From contig CAMDLJ010000001.1 in NCBI GenBank assembly GCA_945901665.1, positions 1 to 50,065 on the forward strand: a stretch of 50,065 nt of DNA. The letters run 5' to 3'. A program made the translations under genes and the position numbers. The stretch is from Bordetella parapertussis. GTDB lineage: Bacteria > Pseudomonadota > Gammaproteobacteria > Burkholderiales > Burkholderiaceae. The notes below the pieces were generated by a model that saw nothing but the letters and a program-made list of their open reading frames with translations, searched no databases and had not been told where the DNA came from. Of the stretch, positions 1 to 9,146 are shown in pieces (the first letter of the stretch is position 1; every line of letters starts with the position of its first letter).

Positions 1-746
1 ACGCCACCTGACACATTGACCATGCTGCCGGTGACATAAGAGGACGCCGGTGAAAGCAAAAACGCAATCACTTCCGCCACTTCAAGTGCGCTGCCAGCAC
101 GCCCAACCGGCATCTTGGAGCCGACCTTGTTGACCCTGTCGTCCATGCCCGCAGAAGCATGGATGTCGGTATCGATCAAGCCAGGGCGCACGCCATTGAC
201 CCGAACTCCATAAGCAGCCAATTCAGTGGCCAAACCCTGATTGAAGGTATCCATGGCGCCTTTGGACGCGGCATAGTCCATGAAGGTGAAAGGCGAGCCC
301 GTCAGAGCACCAATAGAAGACACATTCACAATCACGCCGCCGGTTCCGCCATGCCGGGTAGACATGCATTTGGCCGCCTCTCGGGCACACAACAAGGCGC
401 CAATGACATTGATGCGCATGACCTCGGTCATGGTGGCCACGTCCATGTCTTCAATGCGCCGCTTGCGCGACCCCACAATGCCAGCATTGTTGACCAAGCC
501 TGTGGGCGTGCCAAACACACGCTTAGATTCTTCAAACAAGTGCACCACATCGGCCTCAGTTCCCACATCGCCCTTGACAGCGATGGCTCTGCCACCCGAA
601 CGCTCCACATCGGCCACCACCTCCAGGGCTGCGGCCTCAGAGTTGCTGTAATTCACCACCACAGAAAAACCTTTGGCACCCAGCAATCGGGCAGTGGCCG
701 CACCAATGCCACGGCTGCCCCCAGTGACAATCACGATCTCAGACAT
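1..746 (-). CDS. SDR-family NAD(P)-dependent oxidoreductase (3' end cut off by window)
   Basis: Classical short-chain dehydrogenase, probably a 3-oxoacyl-ACP-reductase-like or sugar/alcohol dehydrogenase. From the ATG at 746 the protein starts MSEIVIVTGGSRGIG, the TGxxxGIG cofactor motif. NNAG lies near residue 90, followed by the catalytic VNVSS serine and a YAASK tyrosine-lysine pair. The last residues visible are YVTGSMVNVSGG, the usual SDR C-terminal strand, so only a few residues are missing beyond base 1. A Bug-family gene on the same strand ends 18 bp upstream of the start, so the two are probably co-transcribed with the Bug gene first. The family is certain; the substrate is unknown. 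Confidence 0.9.
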   Translation of the reverse strand, partial: MSEIVIVTGGSRGIGAATARLLGAKGFSVVVNYSNSEAAALEVVADVERSGGRAIAVKGDVGTEADVVHLFEESKRVFGTPTGLVNNAGIVGSRKRRIEDMDVATMTEVMRINVIGALLCAREAAKCMSTRHGGTGGVIVNVSSIGALTGSPFTFMDYAASKGAMDTFNQGLATELAAYGVRVNGVRPGLIDTDIHASAGMDDRVNKVGSKMPVGRAGSALEVAEVIAFLLSPASSYVTGSMVNVSGG

Positions 747-764
747 TTCAGCACCTTAAAAGAT

Positions 765-1739
765 TCAGTCGACGCGAATATTGCCCGCTTTGATCACGGG
801 TGCCCAAGTGCGCATTTCTTTTTGAATGAATTCAGAAAATTTATCTGTACCCAAGGTCAATGGAAACAAGCCCAGGGAAGGCTCGGACAAGCGCGCTTGC
901 ATATCGGGCGTATTGAGAACGGCCAAAATTTCTTTTTCCAAACGACTGGTGATCGCCTTAGGGGTTTGGGCGGGTGCGGAAATCCCAACCCAAGAGACAG
1001 CTTGAACACCCGGTGCAATTTCCTCCAAGGTGGGTATTTCTGGGTACATGGGCACACGCTTTTCACTGCTCACGGCCAACACCCGAACCTTGCCCGCCTT
1101 GACCAGCTCTGTGGCACTGGCGGTCAGCACCATGTCCAGGCGCCCGCCCAACAGATCGGTAATGGCTGGCGCTGGTCCCTTGTAGGGAATGTGGGTCATT
1201 TGCAAAGACAGCGTTTGCTTGAGCAATTCAGCCACCAAGAATCCAGAGGTGCCCACACCGGCAGATGCGTAATTGACCGTGCCCGGTTTGGTTCGCACGG
1301 TGGTGAGGAAGTCTTGTATCGATTTGGCAGGATGGTCGGCGCGCACGATCAAGTACTGGGGGTAGACCCCAATCAGCGCAATGTGCTGAAAATCTTTGAT
1401 CGGATCGTATGGAATTTTGCTGTACATCAACGGGCCTGGGGCGATCGATGAGTTGTAACTGGCCAGCAATGTGTAACCATCAGGAGACGCCTTGGCCACA
1501 GAATCGGCCCCCAAGGTAGAACCCGCACCCGGGCGGTTTTCAATCAACACGGTGGTTTTGAGGGCCACACTCAAACGCTCGGCCACAATGCGCAAGGCCA
1601 CCTCACTGGCTGCACCGGGCGCAAAAGGCTGGATCAATTTGATTGGTTGTAGCGGGTAATTTTGGGCCCCGACCAAACCGACCCACACGGCCATCAATCC
1701 ACCCAACCAAAAACATTTCAAGTTCCGCATAAATCTCAT
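765..1739 (-). CDS. Bug/TctC-family tripartite tricarboxylate transporter substrate-binding protein
   Basis: Periplasmic binding protein of 324 aa, normal for the Bug family, whose members bind small carboxylates or amides for TctAB-type carriers. It has a cleavable signal peptide (hydrophobic core LGGLMAVWVGLVG, cleavage near residue 25 at AQ). The first lobe follows with the Bug pattern YPLQPIKLIQPFAPGAASE and then VIENRPGAGSTLGADSVAK. PDGYTLL near residue 90 and HIPYKGPAPAITDLLGG near residue 185 are also typical. A second ATG lies at 1730; GAGGG at about 1742-1746 fits 1739 only with tight spacing, so the start is slightly uncertain. The downstream partner is the SDR gene. No TctA or TctB gene is nearby. 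Confidence 0.92.
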   Translation of the reverse strand: MRFMRNLKCFWLGGLMAVWVGLVGAQNYPLQPIKLIQPFAPGAASEVALRIVAERLSVALKTTVLIENRPGAGSTLGADSVAKASPDGYTLLASYNSSIAPGPLMYSKIPYDPIKDFQHIALIGVYPQYLIVRADHPAKSIQDFLTTVRTKPGTVNYASAGVGTSGFLVAELLKQTLSLQMTHIPYKGPAPAITDLLGGRLDMVLTASATELVKAGKVRVLAVSSEKRVPMYPEIPTLEEIAPGVQAVSWVGISAPAQTPKAITSRLEKEILAVLNTPDMQARLSEPSLGLFPLTLGTDKFSEFIQKEMRTWAPVIKAGNIRVD

Positions 1740-1839
1740 CGCCCTCAGAGAAAAAACTGTGAAATCAGTTTAACCGCATTGCCACAGCGTCATGCGGGAC
1801 AATCAAGCTTTGTACCTTCACAAGGAAATTCGCTCGTTC

Positions 1840-2418
1840 ATGGAATCTTTTTGGGTATCCACTGGTGTGGTGGCATTGGCTGAAATGGGTGACAAAACCC
1901 AATTGCTGGCATTTTTGCTGGCGGCTCGCTTCAAACGACCTGTACCCATCATTGCGGGCATTTTTTTGGCCACCATCGTCAACCATGGGTTGGCCGGTGC
2001 GCTGGGTGCTTGGATCACCACCACCATGAGCCCACAAACCATGCGTTGGGTCCTGGGCATTTCCTTTTTGGCCATGGCGGCATGGACCTTGATCCCCGAC
2101 AAAATGGAGGAGGGAGAATCCACCATTGCCACCCGCTTCGGTGTATTTGGTGCCACCTTGGTCACTTTTTTTCTGGCGGAAATGGGCGACAAAACACAAG
2201 TGGCCACCGTGGCCATGGCCGCGCATTACCAGGATGCCTGGAAGGTCGTGGCCGGCACCACATTGGGCATGATGATCGCCGATGTGCCCGCGGTTTTTTT
2301 GGGTGACAAACTGTCCGCCAAGCTGTCGCTGAAATGGGTGCATGCTGCCGCTGCTCTGGTTTTTGCAGCCTTGGGTGTGGCCACCCTCATGGGTGCAGGT
2401 GAACAAATTGGCTTGTAA
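1840..2418 (+). CDS. GDT1/TMEM165 (UPF0016) family membrane cation exporter
   Basis: Integral membrane protein of 192 aa. It has two copies of the family signature E-x-G-D-K-T, at residues 15-20 (AEMGDKTQLL) and about 114-119 (AEMGDKTQVAT). Each sits in one half of a pseudo-symmetric six-helix protein. Characterised relatives (GDT1, TMEM165, bacterial MneA) exchange Mn2+ or Ca2+ for protons, so Mn2+ export is the likeliest role. An in-frame ATG at 1792 would add 16 polar residues. The start at 1840 is preferred because it gives the usual family length and puts a hydrophobic helix at the N terminus. An AAGGA lies 13 nt upstream, a rather long spacing. It is divergent from the Bug gene and 18 bp ahead of the antiporter gene. 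Confidence 0.9.
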   Translation: MESFWVSTGVVALAEMGDKTQLLAFLLAARFKRPVPIIAGIFLATIVNHGLAGALGAWITTTMSPQTMRWVLGISFLAMAAWTLIPDKMEEGESTIATRFGVFGATLVTFFLAEMGDKTQVATVAMAAHYQDAWKVVAGTTLGMMIADVPAVFLGDKLSAKLSLKWVHAAAALVFAALGVATLMGAGEQIGL

Positions 2419-2436
2419 TACTTCTGGTTTTGAAAC

Positions 2437-4185
2437 ATGAATGCGCTGGACATTACCTTGATCTATCTGCTGGCAGCCGTCACCAGCGTGGTGGTGTGCC
2501 GGTTGTTGCACTGGCCTGCCATGCTGGGCTATTTGTTGGCAGGCATCCTGTTGGGGCACGCCTTCAATGAGAGCTTCACCAACGACAAGGGCGTGGTCTA
2601 CCTGGCCGAGTTTGGGGTGGTTTTCCTGATGTTTGTCATCGGCTTGGAATTCAATTTGCCCAAGTTGCTGGGGATGCGCAAGCTTGTCTTTGGTTTTGGC
2701 ATGGCCCAAGTCATGTTGACTTTGCTGGGCGCTGTGGCCGGACATGCTTTGCTGTGGTGGTTGCTGCAATACATGGGCTTGCCCTGGGACTTGAGTTGGC
2801 AAGGGGCCTTGGCGCTGGGTGCCGCGTTTGCGATGTCGAGCACCGCCATCGTCGTCAAAATGATGGCCGATAGGGCTGAATTGGAAACGCCACATGGCCA
2901 GCGGGTGATGGGCGCATTGTTGTTCCAAGACCTGGCCGTGGTGCCTTTGCTGGTTTTGATCCCCGCACTGGGCCAAGTCAACGAAGGCAATTTGTGGAGC
3001 ATCCTGGCCTTGGCCATGCTCAAAGCCACTGTTTTGGTGGTGGTGTTGTTGTGGGGCGGTCAAAAGCTGATGCGCTGGTGGTTGCAGACCATCGATAAGC
3101 GCAAGAGCGATGAACTGTTCATGCTGAATATTTTGCTGATGACCCTGGGCCTGTCTTGGCTGACCGAACATGCAGGCCTATCAATGGCCATGGGTGCATT
3201 TTTGGCAGGCATGCTGATCGCAGAGACCGATTACAAGCACCGCATCGAAAACGACATTCGACCTTTCCATGACGTGCTGCTGGGTTTGTTTTTCATCACC
3301 ATTGGAATGAAACTCGATTGGCAAGTGCTGTACCAACAATGGGCCTGGGTGTTGGTGCTGACGGTCGTTCCCATCGCCATCAAGGCTTTACTGGTGGCCG
3401 TCTTGGCCCATGGCTTCGGCGCACCCACCGGTGTGGCGGCACGGACAGGTATTTATTTGGCGCAGGCGGGTGAATTTGGATTTGTGCTGCTGACGCTGGG
3501 ACTGAGCAACGGGCTGATCGATACGCTTTGGTCCAACCCGGTGCTGGCAGCGATGGTGTTGTCCATGGTGGCAACACCTTTCTTGATCCAATATGCAGAC
3601 CGGGTTGTGTACCGATTTGCCGCTGACGATTGGCTCTCGCAATCATTGAACATCACATCTTTGGCCCAACACACCATCACCATCGATCACCATGTGATCA
3701 TTTGTGGTTTTGGTCGCACTGGTAAGAACCTGGGCCACTTGCTGGAGTCAGAGAAGATTGGTTATCTGGCGCTTGATTTGCATCCGGATGTGGTGCACGC
3801 AGCCATGCTTGCCGGTCACCGGGTGGAGTATGGCGACGCCACCCAGTTGGCCCATTTGATGTCTGCGGGTCTGGCCCGTGCATCAGCTGTGGTGGTCAGT
3901 TACGACGACACCCCTTCAGCCCTCAAGGTGTTGGAGTTGGTTCAGGCCCATGCACCGGAGGTGCCCGTGGTGGTGCGCACCCGAGATGACCATGACCTGA
4001 ACCATTTGCGCGATGCGGGCGCACGCGATGTGGTCCCTGAAATTTTCGAGGCCAGCCTGAGTCTGGCCAGTCAAACCTTGCACCACATTGGCATCCCCTC
4101 GCGCCGCGTTCGCCGCTTGGTACAGGCGCAACGCCAAACGCGCTACGCTGGATTCAAAGAAGACGCCAACCATCCATCCCCATGA
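2437..4185 (+). CDS. CPA2-family K+/H+ antiporter (Kef/YbaL-like) with RCK-N domain, short C terminus
   Basis: Monovalent cation:proton antiporter of 582 aa. Residues 1 to about 390 form the Na+/H+-exchanger membrane domain of 12-13 hydrophobic segments; FVIGLEFNLP and LFQDLAVVPLL are typical Kef motifs. From about 405 comes a Rossmann RCK-N/TrkA-N domain (HVIICGFGRTGKNLG, then YGDATQ and VVVRTRDD), which binds NAD(H) or another nucleotide regulator. It then ends soon after RRVRRLVQAQRQTRY, about 20 residues past the N-domain helices. Many relatives continue with a further 70-100 residues forming an RCK-C/TrkA-C domain. Either this is a natural short form or the 3' end was lost at the convergent junction with the next gene, 36 bp away. 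It probably shares a transcript with the GDT1 gene, giving a cation-homeostasis pair. Confidence 0.9.
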   Translation: MNALDITLIYLLAAVTSVVVCRLLHWPAMLGYLLAGILLGHAFNESFTNDKGVVYLAEFGVVFLMFVIGLEFNLPKLLGMRKLVFGFGMAQVMLTLLGAVAGHALLWWLLQYMGLPWDLSWQGALALGAAFAMSSTAIVVKMMADRAELETPHGQRVMGALLFQDLAVVPLLVLIPALGQVNEGNLWSILALAMLKATVLVVVLLWGGQKLMRWWLQTIDKRKSDELFMLNILLMTLGLSWLTEHAGLSMAMGAFLAGMLIAETDYKHRIENDIRPFHDVLLGLFFITIGMKLDWQVLYQQWAWVLVLTVVPIAIKALLVAVLAHGFGAPTGVAARTGIYLAQAGEFGFVLLTLGLSNGLIDTLWSNPVLAAMVLSMVATPFLIQYADRVVYRFAADDWLSQSLNITSLAQHTITIDHHVIICGFGRTGKNLGHLLESEKIGYLALDLHPDVVHAAMLAGHRVEYGDATQLAHLMSAGLARASAVVVSYDDTPSALKVLELVQAHAPEVPVVVRTRDDHDLNHLRDAGARDVVPEIFEASLSLASQTLHHIGIPSRRVRRLVQAQRQTRYAGFKEDANHPSP

Positions 4186-4221
4186 ACATCGCGCCAGTTT
4201 TGCCAGCGCAGTTTTGAAGCA

Positions 4222-5271
4222 TCAAGACAGTGCAGATGGGCTGGCGATCTGCCATTGATCCGCCCAGGGTTGCAACAGCGGCATGATGCTGGGATGCAAT
4301 GGCAAACCCTTGGTCGCCGACAAGGCCTTGTGGCCCAGGCCACGCTCACCCGGCAAGCGAACCCCTTGTCCCGATTTGCCAGGCCGAGATGCATGGCATT
4401 GGCTGTTGACATGGTCCATTTGCCGCTTAAAAGCCCCCAACCCACCAAAGGCCTGCGGATCCAACATTTGCAAGAACACCGTTGCGCCCCAACCTTCAGG
4501 CGGATCGGCCCGACCATGGCCTGCCAAACCACCGGTCAAGGCTTCAACCACCAAACTCAAGCCATAACCTTTGTGGCCCGAATCCATGCCACCCAAAGGC
4601 AAGATGGTGCCAGCGGGTTTTTGAAACAAGACCGCTGGGTCACGGCTGCTGTGGCCATGGCCGTCCATCACCCACTCCGCTGGCAAATGACCCCCCTCTT
4701 TATAAACGCGGTTGGTCATGCCGTTCGTCGTGGCTGAGGTGGACACGTCCACCAAGACGGGCAGTCCGGACGTTGGCCAACCCGCAGAAATGGGGTTGGG
4801 GGTAAAGACGGGATCCAGCCCACCAACAGGCGCCACACTGGCGGTGTTGGCATCTGATGAATGGAGCAGCATGACCATGCCTTGCGCCGTGGCCCAAGGG
4901 TGATAAGCGGCCAGGCAGGCAATGTGGTGGCTGCGCTTGATCACCACCGTGCAAGTTCCGTTGACCCTTGCCCGCGCCATGGCGACGGTCATGGCTTGGC
5001 GAACCAGCCAGGGTCCAGGCAAGCGACACCCGTCCCAAAGCAAAGCGCCAGGGTGGTCACTGATCACCAAGGGGTCACCATTTTTTTTCATCGCGCCAGA
5101 CTGAATTTCGCTCAAATAGGGCGATAACAAAGCCAAGCCATGGGTGGTGTGCCCCAGCAAATCACCCTCTAGCAAAACCTCTGCCACACAAACGGCCTTG
5201 TCATCCGGCAAGCCTGCAGCTTGTAACAAAGACTGGGCAAACTGTTTCAATTCAATGGGGTCATAGGTCAT
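4222..5271 (-). CDS. Ldh (LDH2/malate dehydrogenase, MDH type 2) family oxidoreductase
   Basis: NAD(P)-dependent 2-hydroxyacid or ketimine reductase of the LDH2/MDG2 family (YlbC, DlgD and Dpk relatives), 349 aa. The N-terminal segment DLLGHTTHGLALLSPYL contains the conserved GHxxHG histidine used in catalysis in this family. Further matches are RSHHIACLAAYHPWA, FTPNPISAGWPT, VDVSTSATTNG and the GHKGYGLSLVVEALTGGLAG helix typical of the family. GGGAG lies 6 nt before the ATG. The upstream gene, a PLP aldolase, ends 82 bp before it on the same strand, so the two probably act in one hydroxyamino-acid or 2-oxoacid pathway. The exact substrate cannot be read. It converges with the antiporter gene. 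Confidence 0.9.
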   Translation of the reverse strand: MTYDPIELKQFAQSLLQAAGLPDDKAVCVAEVLLEGDLLGHTTHGLALLSPYLSEIQSGAMKKNGDPLVISDHPGALLWDGCRLPGPWLVRQAMTVAMARARVNGTCTVVIKRSHHIACLAAYHPWATAQGMVMLLHSSDANTASVAPVGGLDPVFTPNPISAGWPTSGLPVLVDVSTSATTNGMTNRVYKEGGHLPAEWVMDGHGHSSRDPAVLFQKPAGTILPLGGMDSGHKGYGLSLVVEALTGGLAGHGRADPPEGWGATVFLQMLDPQAFGGLGAFKRQMDHVNSQCHASRPGKSGQGVRLPGERGLGHKALSATKGLPLHPSIMPLLQPWADQWQIASPSALS

Positions 5272-5353
5272 GAGGGTCTCCCTTGTTTGGCCAAAGTCTT
5301 TTCATTCAACCCAGGCGCGTGTCATGCCTACCTGAAAGCCAAGGCATTTCTTT

Positions 5354-6469
5354 TTACAGCAACGCGCCTCGTGCGCTGATGGGCCAGATGGACGCCACAT
5401 GGCCATGGCGAACACCAATCAATTCATCATACAAGTTGACGGTTGGATCGCAGTGCCCCGGAACCAACCACAACACATCGCCCAATGCCACTTGGGCCTG
5501 AGGGGACAGCTCCACAACCCCATGCTCGTCAGAGGCCTTGATGTACTTCAAATCAGGCCTTTGCCACACCGCCGGCATGCCGCTGTCCACACTGGAGGCT
5601 TTGAGTCCAGCATCGACGATGGCCCTGCCCGACTTTGTTTGGCTCATCACCGTGGTCTGCACAAACAAGGCATGTTCAAACGCCAAGTCCCCTGGGGCCA
5701 TGAGGTTGTCGCGGTAGTCGCGGTCCATGAAAATGTACGAGCCCGCTTGAATTTCATTGAAAACGCCTGAATCGCGCTCATGCCAAAACGTCCCAGTCCC
5801 TGCACCGGTGATGCGCTCGCACGCCACCCCTTTGGCAACGATGGCGTCTCGGGTGATGCGCGCCCACTCACTGGCTTGCGCGATGGCTGCTTTTCTGTGC
5901 GCAGGTTGACGCATGTGTTGAGCTGCACCTTGATAGCACTGCAATCCAGAGAAATGCAAGGATGCACAGCGGTCAACCTCCAAAGCCAAGGCCACAGCCT
6001 CATCACCTGGTGCCACCCCACACCGGCCTGAACCGACATCGATCTCTACATAGACATCCAGGGTGACACCAGCATCCGTGGCGGCCTGTTGTAACCACAA
6101 AACCTGCTGGGCAGCATCCACCAACACGCCGATGCGCGCTTGGTGGGCCAAGTTGGCCAAACGACGGGCTTTGGCCAAAGAGGCGATTTGATTGGTCACC
6201 AAGACATCTTGGATGCCAGCATCGACAAAAACCGCTGCCTCACTGACTTTTTGGCAACAAATACCCACTGCCCCCATCGCCACTTGCCGAAGTGCAATCT
6301 CTGGACACTTGTGGCTTTTGGCATGCGCCCGCAAGCGCATGCCGCTGACCTGCAACGCCTCAACCATGCGTTGCAAGTTGCGCTCAAAGGCATCCAAGTC
6401 CAGCAACAAGGCGGGGGTTTCGATGTTTGCGATGGGGTCACCCAAAGCAGCAGCAGACCATGGGCTCAC
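5354..6469 (-). CDS. DSD1-family PLP-dependent D-threonine/3-hydroxy-D-aspartate aldolase-like enzyme
   Basis: Fold-type III PLP enzyme (alanine-racemase-like barrel plus beta domain), 371 aa. It opens with the family hallmark IETPALLLDLDAFERNLQ. The PLP lysine is K51 in RAHAKSHK. The metal site near the C terminus reads H339-C340-D341 followed by PTVNL. The H-x-D spacing is what D-threonine aldolases use (His and Asp for Mn2+), while D-serine dehydratases use H-x-C. That favours an aldolase acting on D-threonine or 3-hydroxyaspartate type substrates (inference from known family structures). The start is a GTG, because no in-frame ATG precedes the conserved core. This GTG lies in the loop of an 8-bp inverted repeat (6459-6477). 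It is followed by the LDH2-family gene in a probable operon. Confidence 0.87.
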   Translation of the reverse strand: MSPWSAAALGDPIANIETPALLLDLDAFERNLQRMVEALQVSGMRLRAHAKSHKCPEIALRQVAMGAVGICCQKVSEAAVFVDAGIQDVLVTNQIASLAKARRLANLAHQARIGVLVDAAQQVLWLQQAATDAGVTLDVYVEIDVGSGRCGVAPGDEAVALALEVDRCASLHFSGLQCYQGAAQHMRQPAHRKAAIAQASEWARITRDAIVAKGVACERITGAGTGTFWHERDSGVFNEIQAGSYIFMDRDYRDNLMAPGDLAFEHALFVQTTVMSQTKSGRAIVDAGLKASSVDSGMPAVWQRPDLKYIKASDEHGVVELSPQAQVALGDVLWLVPGHCDPTVNLYDELIGVRHGHVASIWPISARGALL

Positions 6470-6477
6470 AGCCCATG
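6459..6477 (-). promoter_or_regulatory. Inverted repeat enclosing the GTG start codon of the PLP aldolase gene
   Basis: The perfect arms CATGGGCT (6459-6466) and AGCCCATG (6470-6477) flank a 3-base loop at 6467-6469. On the minus strand this loop is exactly the GTG start codon. In mRNA this could fold into an 8-bp hairpin over the initiation site. No clear Shine-Dalgarno lies close to the GTG; the nearest GGAG is about 40 nt upstream. Any regulatory role is inference. Confidence 0.4.
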
Positions 6478-6609
6478 CCCATGTAATGCGGAAAAATAAA
6501 TCAATTTTGTCTCCGGATCTGTATTGCTTCGCACAGACAGTGATTAAGCGTCAATATAGTCCGGAAATTTTAAGGGCCTTAACCCAGCCCATTTCCTTGG
6601 CCCAATGGA

Positions 6610-8436
6610 TCAAGCGTGAGTCAATGCATCCGTGGACTTGTAAAAGGCAATGGCTTCTATGCTGCTGAATTTGATGACTGCGCCACCTGTTTTGGCAGTG
6701 GCTCTGCCATCGGCTCGGTCAATGACCCAATCTTTGGCGGTGCCTTGCAGGTATAAAGTGTCCACAGCATCTCCCTCTCCGCCACTGATATCGGTGCTGT
6801 AAGTACTTGCAAAGAACTTATCTGCCGCAGTGCCACCCACCACCTTTGTGAATTGGCTGCCATGGCTCAATGCCAAGGTATTTTTACCGTTGTACAAGGT
6901 GGCGTCGGCTTTTTTGGCTTTCAGCGACGACATGACAGAACTGGCCGCGACATTGGCCTTGGCATCATTGAAGCCCTGGGACTTCAATTGCGATTTGAAA
7001 TTAGCCAAATTGGAAGCCTCGGTGCGCACAGAGATGGAGCTGTACCCTCCACCGCGCAGGTCAAACAAGTTAGACCGCGTGGTTTCTGCTGCATTCAGTT
7101 CAACGCCTTTGGGCGCCCACACTGTTTCAAATTTTCTGTACGCATCGGTGACTGCCAGCGTGTCGGTCTACGTGTTGGTATTGGCACCATATAAATATTG
7201 CAAAGCTGCGATGTCCAATGCTTGATAAGTGCTGGGTATCGATGCCGCAGTGCTGGTGCGCAGTGTGTAGGAGGTATCTGTGGCTGTACCCGTCAAAGTC
7301 ACGATGGTTGAAGCCGTCGGGTTGTTGTACGACATGACGGACGTCGATCGGTTATCCAGCGCTTTGGGCAAATAAGGTCCTGGGGTCGAGCCGCCACCTG
7401 CGTTGTAGGCGCCTGGGTGCTTCAACCCCATCGCATGTCCCAATTCGTGAACCAATGTGTACCAGCCATAACCGCCCTGCTCTGCCAATTTGGTGCCCGC
7501 ATTTTCTGGGTTGTTGCTGTTGTCCAGCATCAAAATGGATGGTCGACTGGGATTGGTGGATGGGTAATTGGCATAACCGGCACTGGAGGTCTGGTCGTTG
7601 TTGCCAAACTTGATATCAGCGAGTTGCGCATTCTGTTCAAAGGTGACATTGACCAGACTGGAGAGGTAGTTGAAGGCCGATACGATGGCATCCTTTTGCG
7701 CTTGGTCCGTGGCAACAAATCCCTTTTTATCTGCCGCTGAAAGATACGACTCAGAACCTGACAGGTAATCGTAATAAATGGTGGTGCGCGCACCTGCAAT
7801 TTGCTTGACATTTGGCGCAATCACTGTGGTGCTGGGGGTGGCTACCACACCCGCATCGTGCCACCAGTTGGACCCACCAGCCAATACGGCATCAAGATTT
7901 TTATTGCCACTGCTGACCGGTATTTTTGACAATGTCTGGAAGGCATTGAGTTGGTGGCGGGTGAATTTGGCCGAAAACCCTTTAGCAGGCGTGATCGACA
8001 AGGTCACGGTGAATTGGCCATCTGACGTGGCCACATAGTTGAGTGCATTGCCTTTGGTCGTGCTGACCACTTTGCCTTGCGCGTCTCTGACTGTGATGCT
8101 GACCGCCGGCGTGGTTTTTCCCGTAAAGGAGTATGAATAAGCCCCACTGAAAGCGTATGAACCACCTTTTTTCAATTGCAAGGTCATGGGCACGGAGGTG
8201 GCCTCGGCATTGACCATGCCCGTGGTGGCGCTCATTTCATGATGGGGTCGTGCCGCGACCCAATCGGTCACCCCTTGAACCGATTGGGTTTGTGCAACGT
8301 TCACCTGTGCATTGGAACTCAGGCCATTGACAGGCACAGCAAGACCGGTCGGTTTGGGCAAACCCACTGACCCTGTTTTGACAGGCAAATTTTTAATTGT
8401 TGCTGGCTGCAACAAAGCTGTCGCGCTGATCTTCAT
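6610..8436 (-). pseudogene. Serralysin-like M10 metalloprotease interrupted by one in-frame TAG
   Basis: One reading frame of 608 codons encodes a zinc protease with an RTX-like C terminus. It is broken only by TAG at 7168-7170 (codon 423). The first part has an N-terminal beta domain (about 80-160) and a catalytic domain. That domain has zinc site H330-E331-x2-H334-x5-H340 (HELGHAMGLKH) and a Met-turn SVMSY with Tyr370, all intact. It runs to ALQYLYGANT, where serralysins pass into the calcium-binding beta roll. After the stop the same frame continues with TDTLAVTDAYRKFETVW, a GGTAADKFF / ISGGEGDAVDTLYLQG pair resembling RTX repeats, and a last segment near IEAIAFY. There is no signal peptide, as expected for type I secretion. 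The 422-aa product would lack the secretion end. Recent nonsense mutation, readthrough or sequencing error are all possible. Confidence 0.85.
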
Positions 8437-8601
8437 ATGACTTGATGAATCCGAAATCGAAATGGTGACTGGTTCAGCCCTTCAATCTTGCTGATGAGGC
8501 AGGTACCACATATATCGGAATCAACATGAAAATCTGTAGAAAACCCTCCAATTAGTTTACTTTTTGCATCAAAATAGGTTTTTGAAAAAATGCTTTATTG
8601 C

Positions 8602-9027
8602 TTATTTAATCAATGTCACAGGAACATGTGTGGCGCTGAGCACCCGTTGGGCCACTGAGCCAATCAGCAAATCGGTGAATGTAGAACGCCCCTTGGCGCC
8701 CATCACGATCAAGTCAAACTTTCCTGATTTTGCAACCTTGACAATTTCGCCGGCCACATGACCTGTTTTGATGATGACCTCGTGATCCAAGCTCGATTTA
8801 TCCAGTTTGGACTTGGAAGCCTTCAATTCTTTGACACTCAAATCATGCAAATAATCTTCAATGGTCCCCTTGGGGAAATGCTTTCTGACATGCTTTAAGC
8901 CCGTGTCATCGTGCACGGAAAGCAAAGAAATGCTGGGGGTATTGCCCATGAACTGGGCTATTTCAATGGCGTAATCCAAAGCACGCAAAGCACATACCGA
9001 TCCATCTGTGGGGACAAGAATTTTCAT
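8602..9027 (-). CDS. Universal stress protein (UspA family, ATP-binding type)
   Basis: Cytoplasmic stress protein of 141 aa, a single Usp domain. It starts with MKILVPTDGS, the beta-1 strand with the conserved Asp. It carries the ATP-binding motif G-x2-G-x9-G-S in full (GAKGRSTFTDLLIGS), then the VPVTLIK end strand. It therefore resembles the MJ0577/ATP-binding subgroup rather than E. coli UspA, which lacks this motif. GGAG lies 7 nt before the ATG. It is a monocistronic-looking gene on the same strand as the DUF4010 gene, about 120 bp downstream of it. The stress signal cannot be read from the sequence. Confidence 0.95.
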   Translation of the reverse strand: MKILVPTDGSVCALRALDYAIEIAQFMGNTPSISLLSVHDDTGLKHVRKHFPKGTIEDYLHDLSVKELKASKSKLDKSSLDHEVIIKTGHVAGEIVKVAKSGKFDLIVMGAKGRSTFTDLLIGSVAQRVLSATHVPVTLIK

Positions 9028-9146
9028 GGCAAGACTCCATTCACTAAATCTCGACCATATCCCCCATCAAATGTTTTGAACTTGCGCTGGCGCAAAAAAG
9101 GCAGAAATAAGATGGAAATTCACCCTTATCAAACTGAACATTCAGC

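Noticed and set aside
159..1451. Open frame of 430 codons on the plus strand opposite the SDR and first Bug gene
   Set aside because: It is rich in His, Gly and Gln, spans two real genes and their gap, and shows no family motif.
1765..3171. Open frame of 468 codons on the minus strand opposite the GDT1 and antiporter genes
   Set aside because: It lies antisense to two clear membrane-protein genes, is extremely rich in Gln and His, and has no recognisable domain. This is a codon-bias shadow.
6540..6600. Palindrome TTAAGG-G-CCTTAA as terminator of the protease gene
   Set aside because: A 1-base loop cannot form an RNA hairpin of this size, and no T run follows.
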